A DNA stretch of 64,000 nt from Lewinellaceae bacterium. GTDB lineage: Bacteria > Bacteroidota > Bacteroidia > Chitinophagales > Saprospiraceae. How positions within the stretch are numbered: the stretch's first letter is position 1; each line of letters begins with the position of its first letter. Below, piece by piece: positions 45,438-54,301 of this stretch. A program made the translations under genes and the position numbers. The notes below the pieces were generated by a model that did no database searches, was not told the origin of the DNA, and saw nothing but the letters and a program-made list of their open reading frames with translations. The stretch spans positions 372,001-436,000 of the forward strand of contig JADJYW010000003.1 in assembly GCA_016719605.1 (NCBI GenBank), given 5' to 3'.

Positions 45438-47669
45438 TTAGTTCATGATTTCAGATAAACGATTGTCGAATGTGTGTTTCCATTCCGAAACGGCGCCCCA
45501 GTGCTCGCTGTCTATTTGAATGTTGTTTCCGACAACATGGCCGATTGGTGCGAAGGGCTGGTTTTGCTCCTGCAAAAATCGCTCGAAAGCGGCGGCCTGT
45601 GCTGTCCGCACGGAGACGATTACCCGACTTTGGGCTTCGCCAAACAGCCAGGCGTCCTTGCGAATACCCGGATTGGAGTGAACAGAAAAGCCCAATCCGC
45701 GAGGCATTGCGCTCTCCACCAGGGCCACAAACAAACCGCCGTCGGACACATCGTGTACCGATTCGACGAAGCCTTTCCGGATGATTTGTTTCAGAACGTC
45801 TTGCAAGTGGTATTCCTCGTTGAGGTCGAAATGCGGGCAGGGGCTGTATTGCACGGCATGCACCTCGCGCAGGTATTCGCTGCTGCTGATATCGTTGCGG
45901 TTGGCGCCAAGCAGGTAAATGGGGTCGCCGGCGTTTTTGAAATCCAGCGTCATCAGTTGCTCCCAATCGTCCAGAATGCCGAGCATCCCGATGGTAGGCG
46001 TGGGATAAACGGGAATCACCTTACCGTTTTCCGTGTACTGGTTGTAAAAACTGACGTTCCCGCCTGTCACCGGCGTCTCGAATTTCCGGCAAGCTTCGCC
46101 CATGCCGCGAATCGCCTCGGCAAACTGGAAAAACACTTCCGGGTTGTAGGGATTGCCGAAATTCAGGCAGTTGGTGATGGCTACCGGCACGCCGCCGGCA
46201 CACACGATGTTGCGTGCAGCCTCGCTCACGGCGATCATCGCGCCCCGATATGGGTCGGCGTACACATACGCCGAGTTACAATCGGTGGTCATAGCCAACG
46301 CCTTGCGGGTACCTTTCACATACACCACGGCAGCATCGGAAGGACGGTTGGTGGTGAGCGTACCGGTGCGCACCATGGAATCGTACTGCTTCGTGATCCA
46401 GTTTTTGGAAGCGATATTGGGCGATGCCCAGATGGTTTTGGCCGCCTGTTTTAGATCGGCGGGCACGGGAATTTTTGCCAGATCAAATTTTGCGATTTCC
46501 TGAAAATACTCCGGCGTTTTTTGCTCCCGCGCATACACCGGCGCACCGCCGCCCAGCACCAGCGTTTCGCCCGGCACTTCGGCCACTTTTTCACCGTGCC
46601 AGTAGTATTCCAGTTGGCCCCCGGCGATGGTTTCGCCAATATGTTCGCAGGGCAAGTCCCATTTTTCAAACACGGCCTTTATTTCGGCCTCCCGGCCGGG
46701 TACGCACACGATGAGCATCCGTTCCTGACTTTCAGAAAGCAGGATTTCCCATGCCTTCATGTTCGCCTGCCGCTGTGGCGCCTTGTCCAGGTCAATACGC
46801 ATACCGACACCCGATTTGGCGCTCATTTCCGAGGTGGAGCAGGTGATACCTGCGGCGCCCATGTCCTGCATACCCACGATAGCGCCGGTTTTGATGGCTT
46901 CGAGAGAGGCTTCGAGCAGGAGTTTTTCCTGAAATGGGTCGCCCACCTGCACGGCAGGCAGGTCCTGGTGGCTGTCTTCGCTGAGGTCGGCAGAAGCGAA
47001 GGTAGCGCCGTGGATACCGTCTTTGCCCGTAGCCGAGCCAACGATGAACACCGGATTGCCGGGTTCGCCGGCGGTGGCGCTCACGGTTTCTCCAACTTTT
47101 ACGATACCGACAGACATGGCGTTGACCAAAATATCGTGGTGGTAGCAGTCGTAGAAATATACCTCGCCGCCCACGGTGGGCACGCCGAAGCAGTTGCCGT
47201 AGTCGCCAATACCTTTCACCACGCCTGCGATCAGGTTTTTCATGCGGGGCGTATCGGGTTTGCCGAAGCGCAGGCTGTTGAGCGCAGCGATGGGTCGGGC
47301 GCCCATGGTAAAAATATCGCGGTGAATGCCGCCTACCCCGGTGGCCGCCCCCTGGTAGGGTTCGATGGCCGAGGGGTGGTTGTGGCTTTCGATTTTGAAG
47401 GCGCAGCCCAGGCCGTCGCCAATATCCACGAGGCCGGCGTTTTCCTCGCCGGCGCCCACCAGCAGGCGTTTGCCGCTGCGCGGCAACGTCTTGAGTTGCA
47501 GGATGGAGTTTTTGTACGAGCAGTGCTCGCTCCACATGACGGAATAGATGGACAGTTCTGTAAAGTTGGGTGTTCGACCGAGAATTTCCTTGATTTTTTC
47601 GAACTCGTCGGGGGTGAGGCCGAGGCTTTTGGCAGTTTCGACGGTGGGCAGCGGTTCCGCTGTAACCAT
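45438..47669 (-). CDS. purL: Phosphoribosylformylglycinamidine synthase subunit PurL
   Basis: 743 residues from the ATG at 47669, the size of the small PurL type that works with PurQ and PurS. Motifs: WSEHCSYKNS near the start, FKIESHNHPSAIEPYQGAATGVGGI, GVPTVGGEVYF, QDMGAAGITCSTSEMSAKSG, and CLNFGNPYNPEVFFQF. It catalyses the ATP-dependent step from FGAR to FGAM in purine synthesis. Start choice: an upstream in-frame start would cross the -7 box. Confidence 0.95.
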   Translation of the reverse strand: MVTAEPLPTVETAKSLGLTPDEFEKIKEILGRTPNFTELSIYSVMWSEHCSYKNSILQLKTLPRSGKRLLVGAGEENAGLVDIGDGLGCAFKIESHNHPSAIEPYQGAATGVGGIHRDIFTMGARPIAALNSLRFGKPDTPRMKNLIAGVVKGIGDYGNCFGVPTVGGEVYFYDCYHHDILVNAMSVGIVKVGETVSATAGEPGNPVFIVGSATGKDGIHGATFASADLSEDSHQDLPAVQVGDPFQEKLLLEASLEAIKTGAIVGMQDMGAAGITCSTSEMSAKSGVGMRIDLDKAPQRQANMKAWEILLSESQERMLIVCVPGREAEIKAVFEKWDLPCEHIGETIAGGQLEYYWHGEKVAEVPGETLVLGGGAPVYAREQKTPEYFQEIAKFDLAKIPVPADLKQAAKTIWASPNIASKNWITKQYDSMVRTGTLTTNRPSDAAVVYVKGTRKALAMTTDCNSAYVYADPYRGAMIAVSEAARNIVCAGGVPVAITNCLNFGNPYNPEVFFQFAEAIRGMGEACRKFETPVTGGNVSFYNQYTENGKVIPVYPTPTIGMLGILDDWEQLMTLDFKNAGDPIYLLGANRNDISSSEYLREVHAVQYSPCPHFDLNEEYHLQDVLKQIIRKGFVESVHDVSDGGLFVALVESAMPRGLGFSVHSNPGIRKDAWLFGEAQSRVIVSVRTAQAAAFERFLQEQNQPFAPIGHVVGNNIQIDSEHWGAVSEWKHTFDNRLSEIMN

Positions 47670-47707
47670 GGGATGCGATGTGTTGTGTGGGTGAGGATTC
47701 AGGGCGG

Positions 47708-47715
47708 CAAAGGTA
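47708..47715 (-). promoter_or_regulatory. -7 box TACCTTTG of purL
   Basis: Exact TAnnTTTG match on the minus strand about 40 bp before the purL ATG. Confidence 0.55.
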
Positions 47716-47778
47716 GGGAAAAATGGAGGCAGGAAACATCCCGGGTACCGACATTTACCGGCAACCAATGATTTGTCC

Positions 47779-47786
47779 TAATTTTG
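47779..47786 (+). promoter_or_regulatory. -7 box TAATTTTG of the TIR gene
   Basis: Exact TAnnTTTG match 37 bp before the ATG at 47824, divergent from the purL promoter. Confidence 0.45.
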
Positions 47787-47823
47787 TGAAAAAATCACAG
47801 CCCGGTTTCAATTTCAGTACTCC

Positions 47824-50800
47824 ATGCCTGCCCGCACCTTCCACATTTTCATCGCCTTCGACGACTCCGATATCAAAACGGCGGATGGTCTGTACCGCTA
47901 CCTGAACCAGGCCCTGGAAGGCGAGCAGCTGGTTTTTTGGAACCCTTCGGACATTGCGGAGGAGGCATTTCGCACCAAAGCGAATACCTTTTTAGAAAAA
48001 ACTGATCTTTTCATCGCCTGTCTTTCCGCCAATTACTTAGACACACCCAATGCCCGATGGGCGCTGGAAAAAGCCCTGAGCGAACAAAAACGCCGCCCGG
48101 AATTCCAAATCCTCGTCGTGCTGGCCCGGGCAGCATTTGTGCCCTCGGCACTCGCCGGATTCACCCTCGCGCCCGCGCCCGACCAGCCGGTGGAAGGGTT
48201 TCCTCTAAGCCGGGACATCCAGTTGCAACGCGCCGCCCAACGCGCCCGCGACCTCTTGCTCGATATTGACCGCCGGGCCGACCTGTTCCCCGTGCCCGAA
48301 GGCCCTGCGTTTGTGCTTACGTTTGAAGACGTGCGCGAGCGCCTGCAGGTATGGCTGGAACACTGCGATCTGGCGCCGCTTTTCCTGTTTCTGAAACGCT
48401 TGCTCCACCCCGAACGCACGCCCGACGACCTGTTTCAACTGGAAGATGCTTTTGCCGAATGGCGCCAACAAGCGCAACGCAACAAGTTGGAGTTCAATGT
48501 TTTTGAAAAAACGATGGACGCTATCCGCCTCGATTTGGGTCACCTCATCGGGCGGCTGGAGGAGAGCCGTTTCCGAAAAAACTGGCCCGGTATTTTTGCC
48601 GACACCTATTACGCCTGGTCGCCCGTAGCCCCGCCCGCCGACCAGCTCGCCGGGCTGTTTTTGCCGACAGGCGAAATCCACACCCCCGAAACGCTCAACC
48701 TGCCCAAACAGACCCGCAACAACGAGGCATGGGAAGGCGCCGGCACGCTGTCGCACCAGCAGCAGCAGGAATTTCGGCGGAACCTGCTGCTTGCGCAGGA
48801 CGCCCTCGGCATCGGCAACTTTGCCCGCGCCCATGCCTTGTGCGAACATGTCCGGACACACGTCGACCCCCAGTCGGCCCAACTCTACGAACTCCTCCTC
48901 ATCACTTATCTGAAAAAAGAAACACCCGACCGCATCATCCACGACGCCGTGTATGGCAAAGGCAGCAAACTGAACCACGTTGTGGTGTATGCCGGGCGCT
49001 ACATCGAGTACCAGCAAAATAACCAATGCCCTTCCGAGGACGGACAATACAACCTGCAAGCCACTGCCCAGGCCTTGTCCGATGCCCTGCTTCGGCTGTA
49101 CAGTACCTACGAAAACGACTTCATCCTGCATACGGGCCGGCACAGTGCCGCGGTGCCCGACAACCGCACAGCGGTATCCAATTGCGTGCAGGTAGCCATG
49201 GCTATTTACCGGACTATTCACCCTTACCGGGGATTTTTGGAACTGGCCGTCAATGAGTTGTGCAACGGGGCCAAGTACGATTACATCCGCCGGGTCGAGA
49301 TTGTCAACGATGAATTCCGGTTTGCCTCGCACGAGGATTTTGGCATCGAGAGCGAAATACGCGAGGTGATCGGGATGCTGGAGGCTGTCTCGAACGACGA
49401 CGACGACGCGCTGATGAACCGCCAGTTGCGCGAGAACCTGTTTTTCAACCTGCGGGCCAAACGTTTTCGCCTGCAAGCGCAGATTGCCGAGGAACAGCGC
49501 CGCTATGTGCAGTTCACCGACCTGCGCGATTCCGTGATCGAACTCGTGGACGCAGCCCTGCTGGGCTACAAAATTTTTGGCGACAAAGACTACCCCGACG
49601 AGGAGTCGTTCCTGCGCCTTGCCGTGGAACAACTGCTGCCCGGTCTCTTGTTGCCCACCGCTTCGGCTGCGCCCACGCAGGCTGTTGGCCACCTGCGCTG
49701 GTTCGATCTGGATGCACTGGGCAATGTACGCACGCATCCCGATTGCGCCCGTTTTCAGTTCGATGCGCTGGCTGTGGTAGAAAAAATTGCCCGCGACCAT
49801 GCCGGGCATACGGGTTGGCTACAGGTACAGCCCAACATCAAGGAAGAGGTGTACCGGCAATTTGCCGCCGATGCCGATCTGCGGTACCAGCACATCCGCG
49901 ACGAACTGCAATGGACCGATATCCGCCGGCCCAACGAGACGGAAGCCCGCAACACCATCGTGCAATGCCTGCGCGACTGGAAAAGTGCCTACCTCGCCTA
50001 CCCCGGAACGCGGCGCATCCTACCTCCAGCGCATCTTGCAGGAACTTGTCGGCGAGCGCCTGCTGCTGTGGATGCGCTTCTCCCCTACCCGACTGACTAC
50101 TCTGCCGGAAAGCCTGGGCTTAGGCTACGATGCCGTGGCCGAACTGCGCGAGGTACTGGCTTTGCCCTGCGGAATAGCGCCCGAGCAGGCGTACAAAATG
50201 CTGGCCCACAACTTATTTTACCGGCATATCCGACCGGCGTATCAAAAACTCCCGGCCGGCGACGAGTCGCGCCGAACCGAAGCCACCGGGCTGCTCCTGC
50301 AGGCCCTGCATGTTTTTCGCGACCTCTACCCTGCCCCGGAATACCTCGACCTCGTTTTTGAGGAATTGACCGGTGAGGTAAAATTCCGTTGGTGGACATC
50401 ACCGAGGAGGGCGTTGCCGTACCCTGGTCTTGCGAGCCGCCGCTGTCCATCCACCCGCCCGACCTGCTGGATCAGCTGACCCTGGCCTTGCCCGGGCGTT
50501 TTCGCCCGCTGGATGCCCGGCAGCGCATCGCGCACAAACGCCATGCGGACCTGAAGGCCCGTTATTTCCGTGAAATCAGTGAGTACCCATTCGAGAACCG
50601 GCAGGTGGAGCGGCGCATCGTCATTGATATTATCCGAAAACTCAAGGGTTTGTTCCGGTACTACCCCGACGCGGTATTTCTCGAACTCCCCATCCGCGAA
50701 CTTGGCGGGCACGGGCGCATCCGCTGGCGCGAGGACTTTCTCGGCATCCTGCCCACCCGCGCCAACCACTACGAAAACCGCTATTTTGATTTTGATTACA

Positions 50801-50886
50801 GCCGGGAACTAAGCGAAATCAAGATGTACCGGGATACGCGGGCGCATTGGATGGAACATGTTCTGCGGGAAATGGGAGAGGTTTGA
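47824..50886 (+). CDS. Large protein with N-terminal TIR-like domain (two frameshifts)
   Basis: The corrected length is about 1020 residues. Residues 5-130 look like a bacterial TIR-like domain: FHIFIAFDDSDIKTADGLYRYL (first strand and helix), LVFWNPSDIAEEAF (BB-loop region), FIACLSANYLD, and ARWALEKALSEQ with a WxxE glutamate as in NAD-cleaving TIRs. The rest is mainly helical and unrecognised (ALGIGNFARAHALCEHV resembles a TPR). The frame breaks at the C-run 50001-50004 (one extra base; then ASYLQRILQELVGERLLLW continues) and near 50391 (one base missing; then VDITEEGVAVPW continues to the stop at 50886). It is transcribed alone. A defence or signalling role is inferred from the TIR domain only. 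Confidence 0.7.
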
Positions 50887-50971
50887 AATCTTTTTGCGCA
50901 CAAAAAACCTCAAGCGGAGCCATCCCGGGCAGGAAACAGGGTAGCAAAAAATAGCCGAAACATCTAAAAAT

Positions 50972-51012
50972 AAAAAGCGCAAACGACTGATTATTCGTCG
51001 TTTGCGTTTTTT
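50972..51012. terminator. Bidirectional terminator after the TIR gene and tRNA-Arg
   Basis: CGCAAACGAC (50979-50988) pairs perfectly with GTCGTTTGCG (50997-51006), with AAAAA before and TTTTTT after. Confidence 0.85.
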
Positions 51013-51013
51013 G

Positions 51014-51085
51014 TAGCCCCGAGTGGAATCGAACCACTATCTGAGGTTCCGGAAACCTCCATTCTATCCGTTGAACTACGGAGCC
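51014..51085 (-). tRNA. tRNA-Arg (anticodon CCG)
   Basis: Minus strand. Acceptor GGCTCCG pairs with CGGGGCT (two G-T wobbles), anticodon arm GAGGT-TTCCGGA-ACCTC, T-arm AGTGG-TTCGATT-CCACT. It decodes CGG. CCA is not encoded. Confidence 0.92.
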
Positions 51086-51103
51086 TGTTTGAAATTTGCG
51101 CGG

Positions 51104-51111
51104 CAAAGGTA
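51104..51111 (-). promoter_or_regulatory. -7 box TACCTTTG of tRNA-Arg
   Basis: Exact TAnnTTTG match about 19 bp before the tRNA 5' end. A TTTC 19 bp further upstream could serve as the -33 element. Confidence 0.55.
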
Positions 51112-51148
51112 GCCAAAAAGTTCGCGGATTGGAAAGAACAAAATCAGT

Positions 51149-51895
51149 TCAAAAAAATTCCTGATGCCCTCCGGCGGATGTGCCCAGCAGTTTTTGCTCA
51201 ATCCAGCTGCGCACTTCGTACTCCAGAGCGTCACTGTCGGCGCCTTGCAACACCGGGCCGTAGCATACGCGCACCTTGATTTTTGGACATTGAAACCGTT
51301 TCCAGGCATGTTGAAAAAACGACTCGTTCCCGACCCAAAAGTCGCGGCTGTCTTCAAAACAGATAGCGACCGGTACCACGGGCAGCCCCCACTTTGCCGC
51401 CGCCCGACAGGCGCCTTTCTTGAGTGGCAGCATACCGGGTAGCCCCGATGTAGTGCCTTCCGGAAATAAAATAACCGAAAAGTGTTCCACCTGCACGACA
51501 TCGGCAATGGCTTTCAGAGTAGACACCCGACTCCCCCCGCGCTCGCGCTGCACATACAAAATACCCGCCCAACGGGCGCCTTTGCCGATCAGGGGCCATT
51601 TGGCCAATTCTGCTTTAGCCACCGGGTAGGCATACAAATCACGCAGCAGCAGGATGGGGTCCAGGTACGAGCGGTGATTGGCCAACAGCAAGCAGGGATA
51701 ATCGGGTGGTGCGCCCTCTACCGTTGTCCGGATGCCTACCCCGTCGAGCACCCGAATCGCCCAGCGCCGTCGGACGGCCATGACACGGGCGGTGTCCGAC
51801 CGCAGCCAAACGCGTCGCCAGTACACTTCGGCAACAATACGCGCGGTATAGAGCGCAAAAAACAGGAGTCGGTAAATAACGAGCAGGTATCGCAC
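51149..51895 (-). CDS. plsC: 1-acyl-sn-glycerol-3-phosphate acyltransferase
   Basis: 248 residues, GTG start. Motif I NHRSYLDP, motif II region AGILYVQRERGGS, motif III LFPEGTTSG and motif IV VPVAI are all in order, which defines the PlsC/LPLAT family. It makes phosphatidic acid at the inner membrane. One N-terminal hydrophobic segment (YLLVIYRLLFFALY). A TACATTTG -7 box lies 5 bp before the GTG, so the mRNA may be nearly leaderless. Confidence 0.88.
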   Translation of the reverse strand: MRYLLVIYRLLFFALYTARIVAEVYWRRVWLRSDTARVMAVRRRWAIRVLDGVGIRTTVEGAPPDYPCLLLANHRSYLDPILLLRDLYAYPVAKAELAKWPLIGKGARWAGILYVQRERGGSRVSTLKAIADVVQVEHFSVILFPEGTTSGLPGMLPLKKGACRAAAKWGLPVVPVAICFEDSRDFWVGNESFFQHAWKRFQCPKIKVRVCYGPVLQGADSDALEYEVRSWIEQKLLGTSAGGHQEFF

Positions 51896-51900
51896 AGGGG

Positions 51901-51908
51901 CAAATGTA
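51901..51908 (-). promoter_or_regulatory. -7 box TACATTTG of plsC
   Basis: Exact TAnnTTTG match immediately upstream of the GTG start at 51895, leaving almost no 5' UTR. Confidence 0.4.
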
Positions 51909-51997
51909 AAAGGCGCAGAGGTTGTCTGCGCCTTTTAGATCGGTATATGGGTAATGATGTTTCTTTTACTACAAGTAAATGAGCGTGTTGTGCGGAA

Positions 51998-52099
51998 TTA
52001 CAGGTCAGAGCCCGGGCAACCGTACCCGCGATTGCAGGCTTCGAGGATCACAAGTGCCGCCATAAATGCGAAGGCAAGAAATTTTTTCCAGTTCTTCAT
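51998..52099 (-). CDS. 33-residue lipoprotein with an RGYGCP motif
   Basis: A short gene, ATG at 52099 to TAA at 51998. It encodes a basic start (MKNWKKF), a hydrophobic stretch (LAFAFMAALVI), a lipobox-like LEAC and a tail NRGYGCPGSDL. Tiny lipoproteins with a YGCP tail are, to my knowledge, common but uncharacterised in Bacteroidota. The upstream A/T-rich stretch (ATAAAAAATTTAAC) fits a Bacteroidota leader. It lies between plsC and the AP2 gene. Confidence 0.65.
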   Translation of the reverse strand: MKNWKKFLAFAFMAALVILEACNRGYGCPGSDL

Positions 52100-52162
52100 T
52101 CTATAAAAAATTTAACAGATTTCAAGATGTGCCGCCGGTGTGGGCCAAAATTCGGGACTAAA

Positions 52163-52176
52163 CGGAAACGTTCCCG
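52163..52176. promoter_or_regulatory. LacI-type palindrome CGGAAACGTTCCCG
   Basis: Differs by one base from the pectin operator core CGGGAACGTTCCCG. It lies about 64 bp upstream of the 33-residue lipoprotein, near where a -33 element would be, and 263 bp before the AP2 gene. The flanking ATAACGATTGCG of the pectin operators is not conserved. Confidence 0.35.
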
Positions 52177-52330
52177 GCATATTGTTGCAAAACCCATGCC
52201 ACCGATTTTCCGCGCAAAGTTAAGTTCAAAAAACCCGGAACTGCATACTGGTGTTTAACCAGAGTGGTCAAATTGTTTGCAAGCAACCAAACAAAGACTA
52301 AATTCGCTGCGCCGAAAATGAATAGATCAA

Positions 52331-52338
52331 TATCTTTG
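52331..52338 (+). promoter_or_regulatory. -7 box TATCTTTG of the AP2-domain gene
   Basis: Exact TAnnTTTG match about 90 bp before the GTG start at 52426. Confidence 0.4.
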
Positions 52339-52425
52339 GGCATCGTAATTCATTGAAAGATAATCCATACTACAGGTCCAGGCATCTGATAATCCATCAT
52401 CCTTCCAACAAATTATTCTCAAACC

Positions 52426-52950
52426 GTGATTTACAAAGTCAAGTTGAAAAATGCCGACGACGCGGTCCTGCTGGACGACCACGTCTACGAATGGCTCACC
52501 ACCGACCCCTACCTGGCTCAGGTAGACATCCTCAACAACCTGCGCAAACATTCCAGCGGATGCGCTGTGTTTCAAAAAAACTGGAAAAAAGCTGACGGGA
52601 GCCACAAAACGGAAACGCTTTACCTGCACAAGCTCATCGCCGAAAAATTTCTGCTGGAAGAAAAAAAAGGCGGCAAAAAACTGGTCAGCGCCCGAAACAA
52701 CGACAAACTGGACTGTCGCCTCGAAAATTTGTACTACCGATCGCGCTCAACGGCCAGCCGGCAGCGCAAATCCAGTAACAAGACCGGATACACGGGAGTT
52801 TACCAGGAGCACAACCGATACCGTGCCGTGATCTCCATTCAGGGGAAATCGGTGCACCTCGGGATGTTCGACACGGTAGAGGAAGCGGCGCTTGCCTACA
52901 ACAGGGCCTCCAAAGAGGTGCTCCGGCAAGAGGTGCCCGCCAGAAAATAA
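52426..52950 (+). CDS. AP2-domain protein with degenerate HNH-like region
   Basis: 174 residues, GTG start. Residues 65-108 follow the layout of phage-type HNH_3 endonucleases (LYLHKLIAEKFL ... NNDKLDCRLENLYYRSR), but the central V-N-H-x-N-G-D block reads VSARNND, so the metal-binding histidine is missing. Residues 119-168 are an AP2 DNA-binding domain (GYTGVYQEHNRYRAVISI; VHLGMFDTVEEAALAYNRAS). The likely outcome is a DNA-binding protein derived from a mobile endonuclease. No other mobile genes are near. Target and role are unknown. Confidence 0.75.
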   Translation: MIYKVKLKNADDAVLLDDHVYEWLTTDPYLAQVDILNNLRKHSSGCAVFQKNWKKADGSHKTETLYLHKLIAEKFLLEEKKGGKKLVSARNNDKLDCRLENLYYRSRSTASRQRKSSNKTGYTGVYQEHNRYRAVISIQGKSVHLGMFDTVEEAALAYNRASKEVLRQEVPARK

Positions 52951-52954
52951 CCGA

Positions 52955-53545
52955 TCAGTGCATCCTGTCCCCGCGGGCAGGGAGTTCCTGTACAATTTGC
53001 GCCTCGTAGCGCAGGTACTCCTGCCAGCGTGCCCATGTGTTTTCTTTTCCGAAGTAGCGCTCGGCCAAATCCAGAAAAAGCCGGTAGTGCCCGGCCTCGG
53101 CTACCATAAACTTGTGGTACCAGCCGCGCAACTCTTCGTCGGCACAGTGCAGCGATAGCAGCCGAAACCGCTCACAACTGCGTGCTTCGATCAGCGCACA
53201 GGAGAGCAGGCGCTCCAGTAGCGCTTCGGCGCGGGTACCGCCTTTTTTTTGAAATTTCAACAACTCGTTGACGTACTCGTCCTTGCGCTGCCGGCCCAGG
53301 TGCAACGCGCGTTTTTTCAACTCAACGAGCACCATGCGAAAATGCCCCCATTCCTCCGTCACCACGGGCGCCAGTTCTTCCACCAACTCCGGGTAGTCCG
53401 GATAGGCCTGAATGAGCGAGATACAGGCCGTGGCGGCTTTTTGCTCGCAATAAGCATGGTCGGTCAGTATTTCACCCAGATCAATCTCCGCGAGATTGAC
53501 CCAACGGGGGTCGGTGGGCAGTTTCAGGCCAAGTGTGGTATTCAT
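52955..53545 (-). CDS. miaE: tRNA-(ms2io6A)-hydroxylase (MiaE-like di-iron protein)
   Basis: 196 residues, four-helix ferritin-like fold. Iron ligands are visible as EQKAATACISLIQ, EEWGHFRMV (ExxH), EARSCERFRLL and EAGHYRLF (ExxH). The family hydroxylates the isopentenyl group of modified A37 in tRNA, needing oxygen. It is a single gene, convergent with the AP2 gene, with stops 4 bp apart. Confidence 0.88.
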   Translation of the reverse strand: MNTTLGLKLPTDPRWVNLAEIDLGEILTDHAYCEQKAATACISLIQAYPDYPELVEELAPVVTEEWGHFRMVLVELKKRALHLGRQRKDEYVNELLKFQKKGGTRAEALLERLLSCALIEARSCERFRLLSLHCADEELRGWYHKFMVAEAGHYRLFLDLAERYFGKENTWARWQEYLRYEAQIVQELPARGDRMH

Positions 53546-53570
53546 CTATGGATTGCTGTGTGATGCGCGG

Positions 53571-53578
53571 CAAAAATA
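53571..53578 (-). promoter_or_regulatory. -7 box TATTTTTG of miaE
   Basis: Exact TAnnTTTG match on the minus strand about 26 bp before the miaE ATG. Confidence 0.45.
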
Positions 53579-53652
53579 CACACTATCCCGGGCCATTGAC
53601 GACGCAAGCGTTTTTCAAAAAGAACTCCGGCGACTACTACACGGATGAACTG

Positions 53653-53660
53653 TATTTTTG
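53653..53660 (+). promoter_or_regulatory. -7 box TATTTTTG of the TrmH-like gene
   Basis: Exact TAnnTTTG match. It overlaps an in-frame TTG at 53658, which argues against that codon as the start. Confidence 0.45.
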
Positions 53661-53702
53661 CCGCTCTTTTTTCATCACGCACGCTACCGCAAAAACTTTG
53701 TT

Positions 53703-54239
53703 TTGAAAAAACTCAGCATGGAGGCGCTGGGACGCCTTTCCACCGATGCATACTTCCATTTGGAAAAAACTCCCCTCGTATTGGTACTCGACAATGTGCG
53801 CTCGGGCCTGAATGTCGGCTCGGTGTTCCGCACAGCCGATGCTTTTGCCGTGGAAAAAATTGTGTTGTGTGGCATCACCGCCCGACCACCCCACCGCGAA
53901 ATCCTGAAAACAGCCCTGGGCAGCACTGAAACGGTCGCCTGGACCGAATCGGACGATACCGCCACTACCGTCGAACAGTTGAAACAAGGCGGCTACCGCG
54001 TTTTTGCCGTCGAACAAACCACCGATAAAATCTGGCTGCAGGATTTCCTCCCCGTACCCGAAGAAAAATACGCGCTGGTTTTTGGCAACGAAGTAGACGG
54101 CGTGGCAGATGCCGTTCTGCGTGCTTGCCACGGAGTCATCGAAATTCCACAATTCGGCACCAAACACTCTCTGAATATCGCCGTGGCGGCAGGTATCGTC
54201 ATCTGGGAGTTCGCTCGAAAATTAAGGTCAAATCAGTAA
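53703..54239 (+). CDS. TrmH-family RNA methyltransferase (SpoU type)
   Basis: 178 residues. SPOUT motifs: VLDNVRSGLNVGSVFRTADAF (motif 1), ALVFGNEVDGVAD (motif 2) and IPQFGTKHSLNIAVAAGIVIWE (motif 3, knot). It methylates a ribose 2'-O in tRNA or rRNA; the site cannot be told. The start is inferred: Bacteroidota homologues, from memory, begin (M)KKLSMEEL, and here KKLSMEAL follows a TTG at 53703. The first ATG (53718) would remove this conserved start. Confidence 0.85.
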   Translation: MKKLSMEALGRLSTDAYFHLEKTPLVLVLDNVRSGLNVGSVFRTADAFAVEKIVLCGITARPPHREILKTALGSTETVAWTESDDTATTVEQLKQGGYRVFAVEQTTDKIWLQDFLPVPEEKYALVFGNEVDGVADAVLRACHGVIEIPQFGTKHSLNIAVAAGIVIWEFARKLRSNQ

Positions 54240-54288
54240 TCACACACATCCCGCAAAACCAGGAAGCCCAATATTTCGAGCACCTGCC

Positions 54289-54296
54289 TACCTTTG
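54289..54296 (+). promoter_or_regulatory. -7 box TACCTTTG of aspartate kinase
   Basis: Exact TAnnTTTG match. The predicted transcript begins right at the start of the CCAATCA repeat, so the repeat is the 5' UTR. Confidence 0.55.
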
Positions 54297-54301
54297 CCCG
54301 C

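Noticed and set aside
48205..49809. 534-codon open frame on the minus strand inside the TIR gene
   Set aside because: It mirrors the codon positions of the plus-strand gene; there is no start context, no recognisable domain and low-complexity composition.
52158..52343. 61-codon minus-strand open frame (MPKDIDLFIFGAAN...)
   Set aside because: It overlaps the palindrome and the AP2 promoter region; no signal or family is recognisable.
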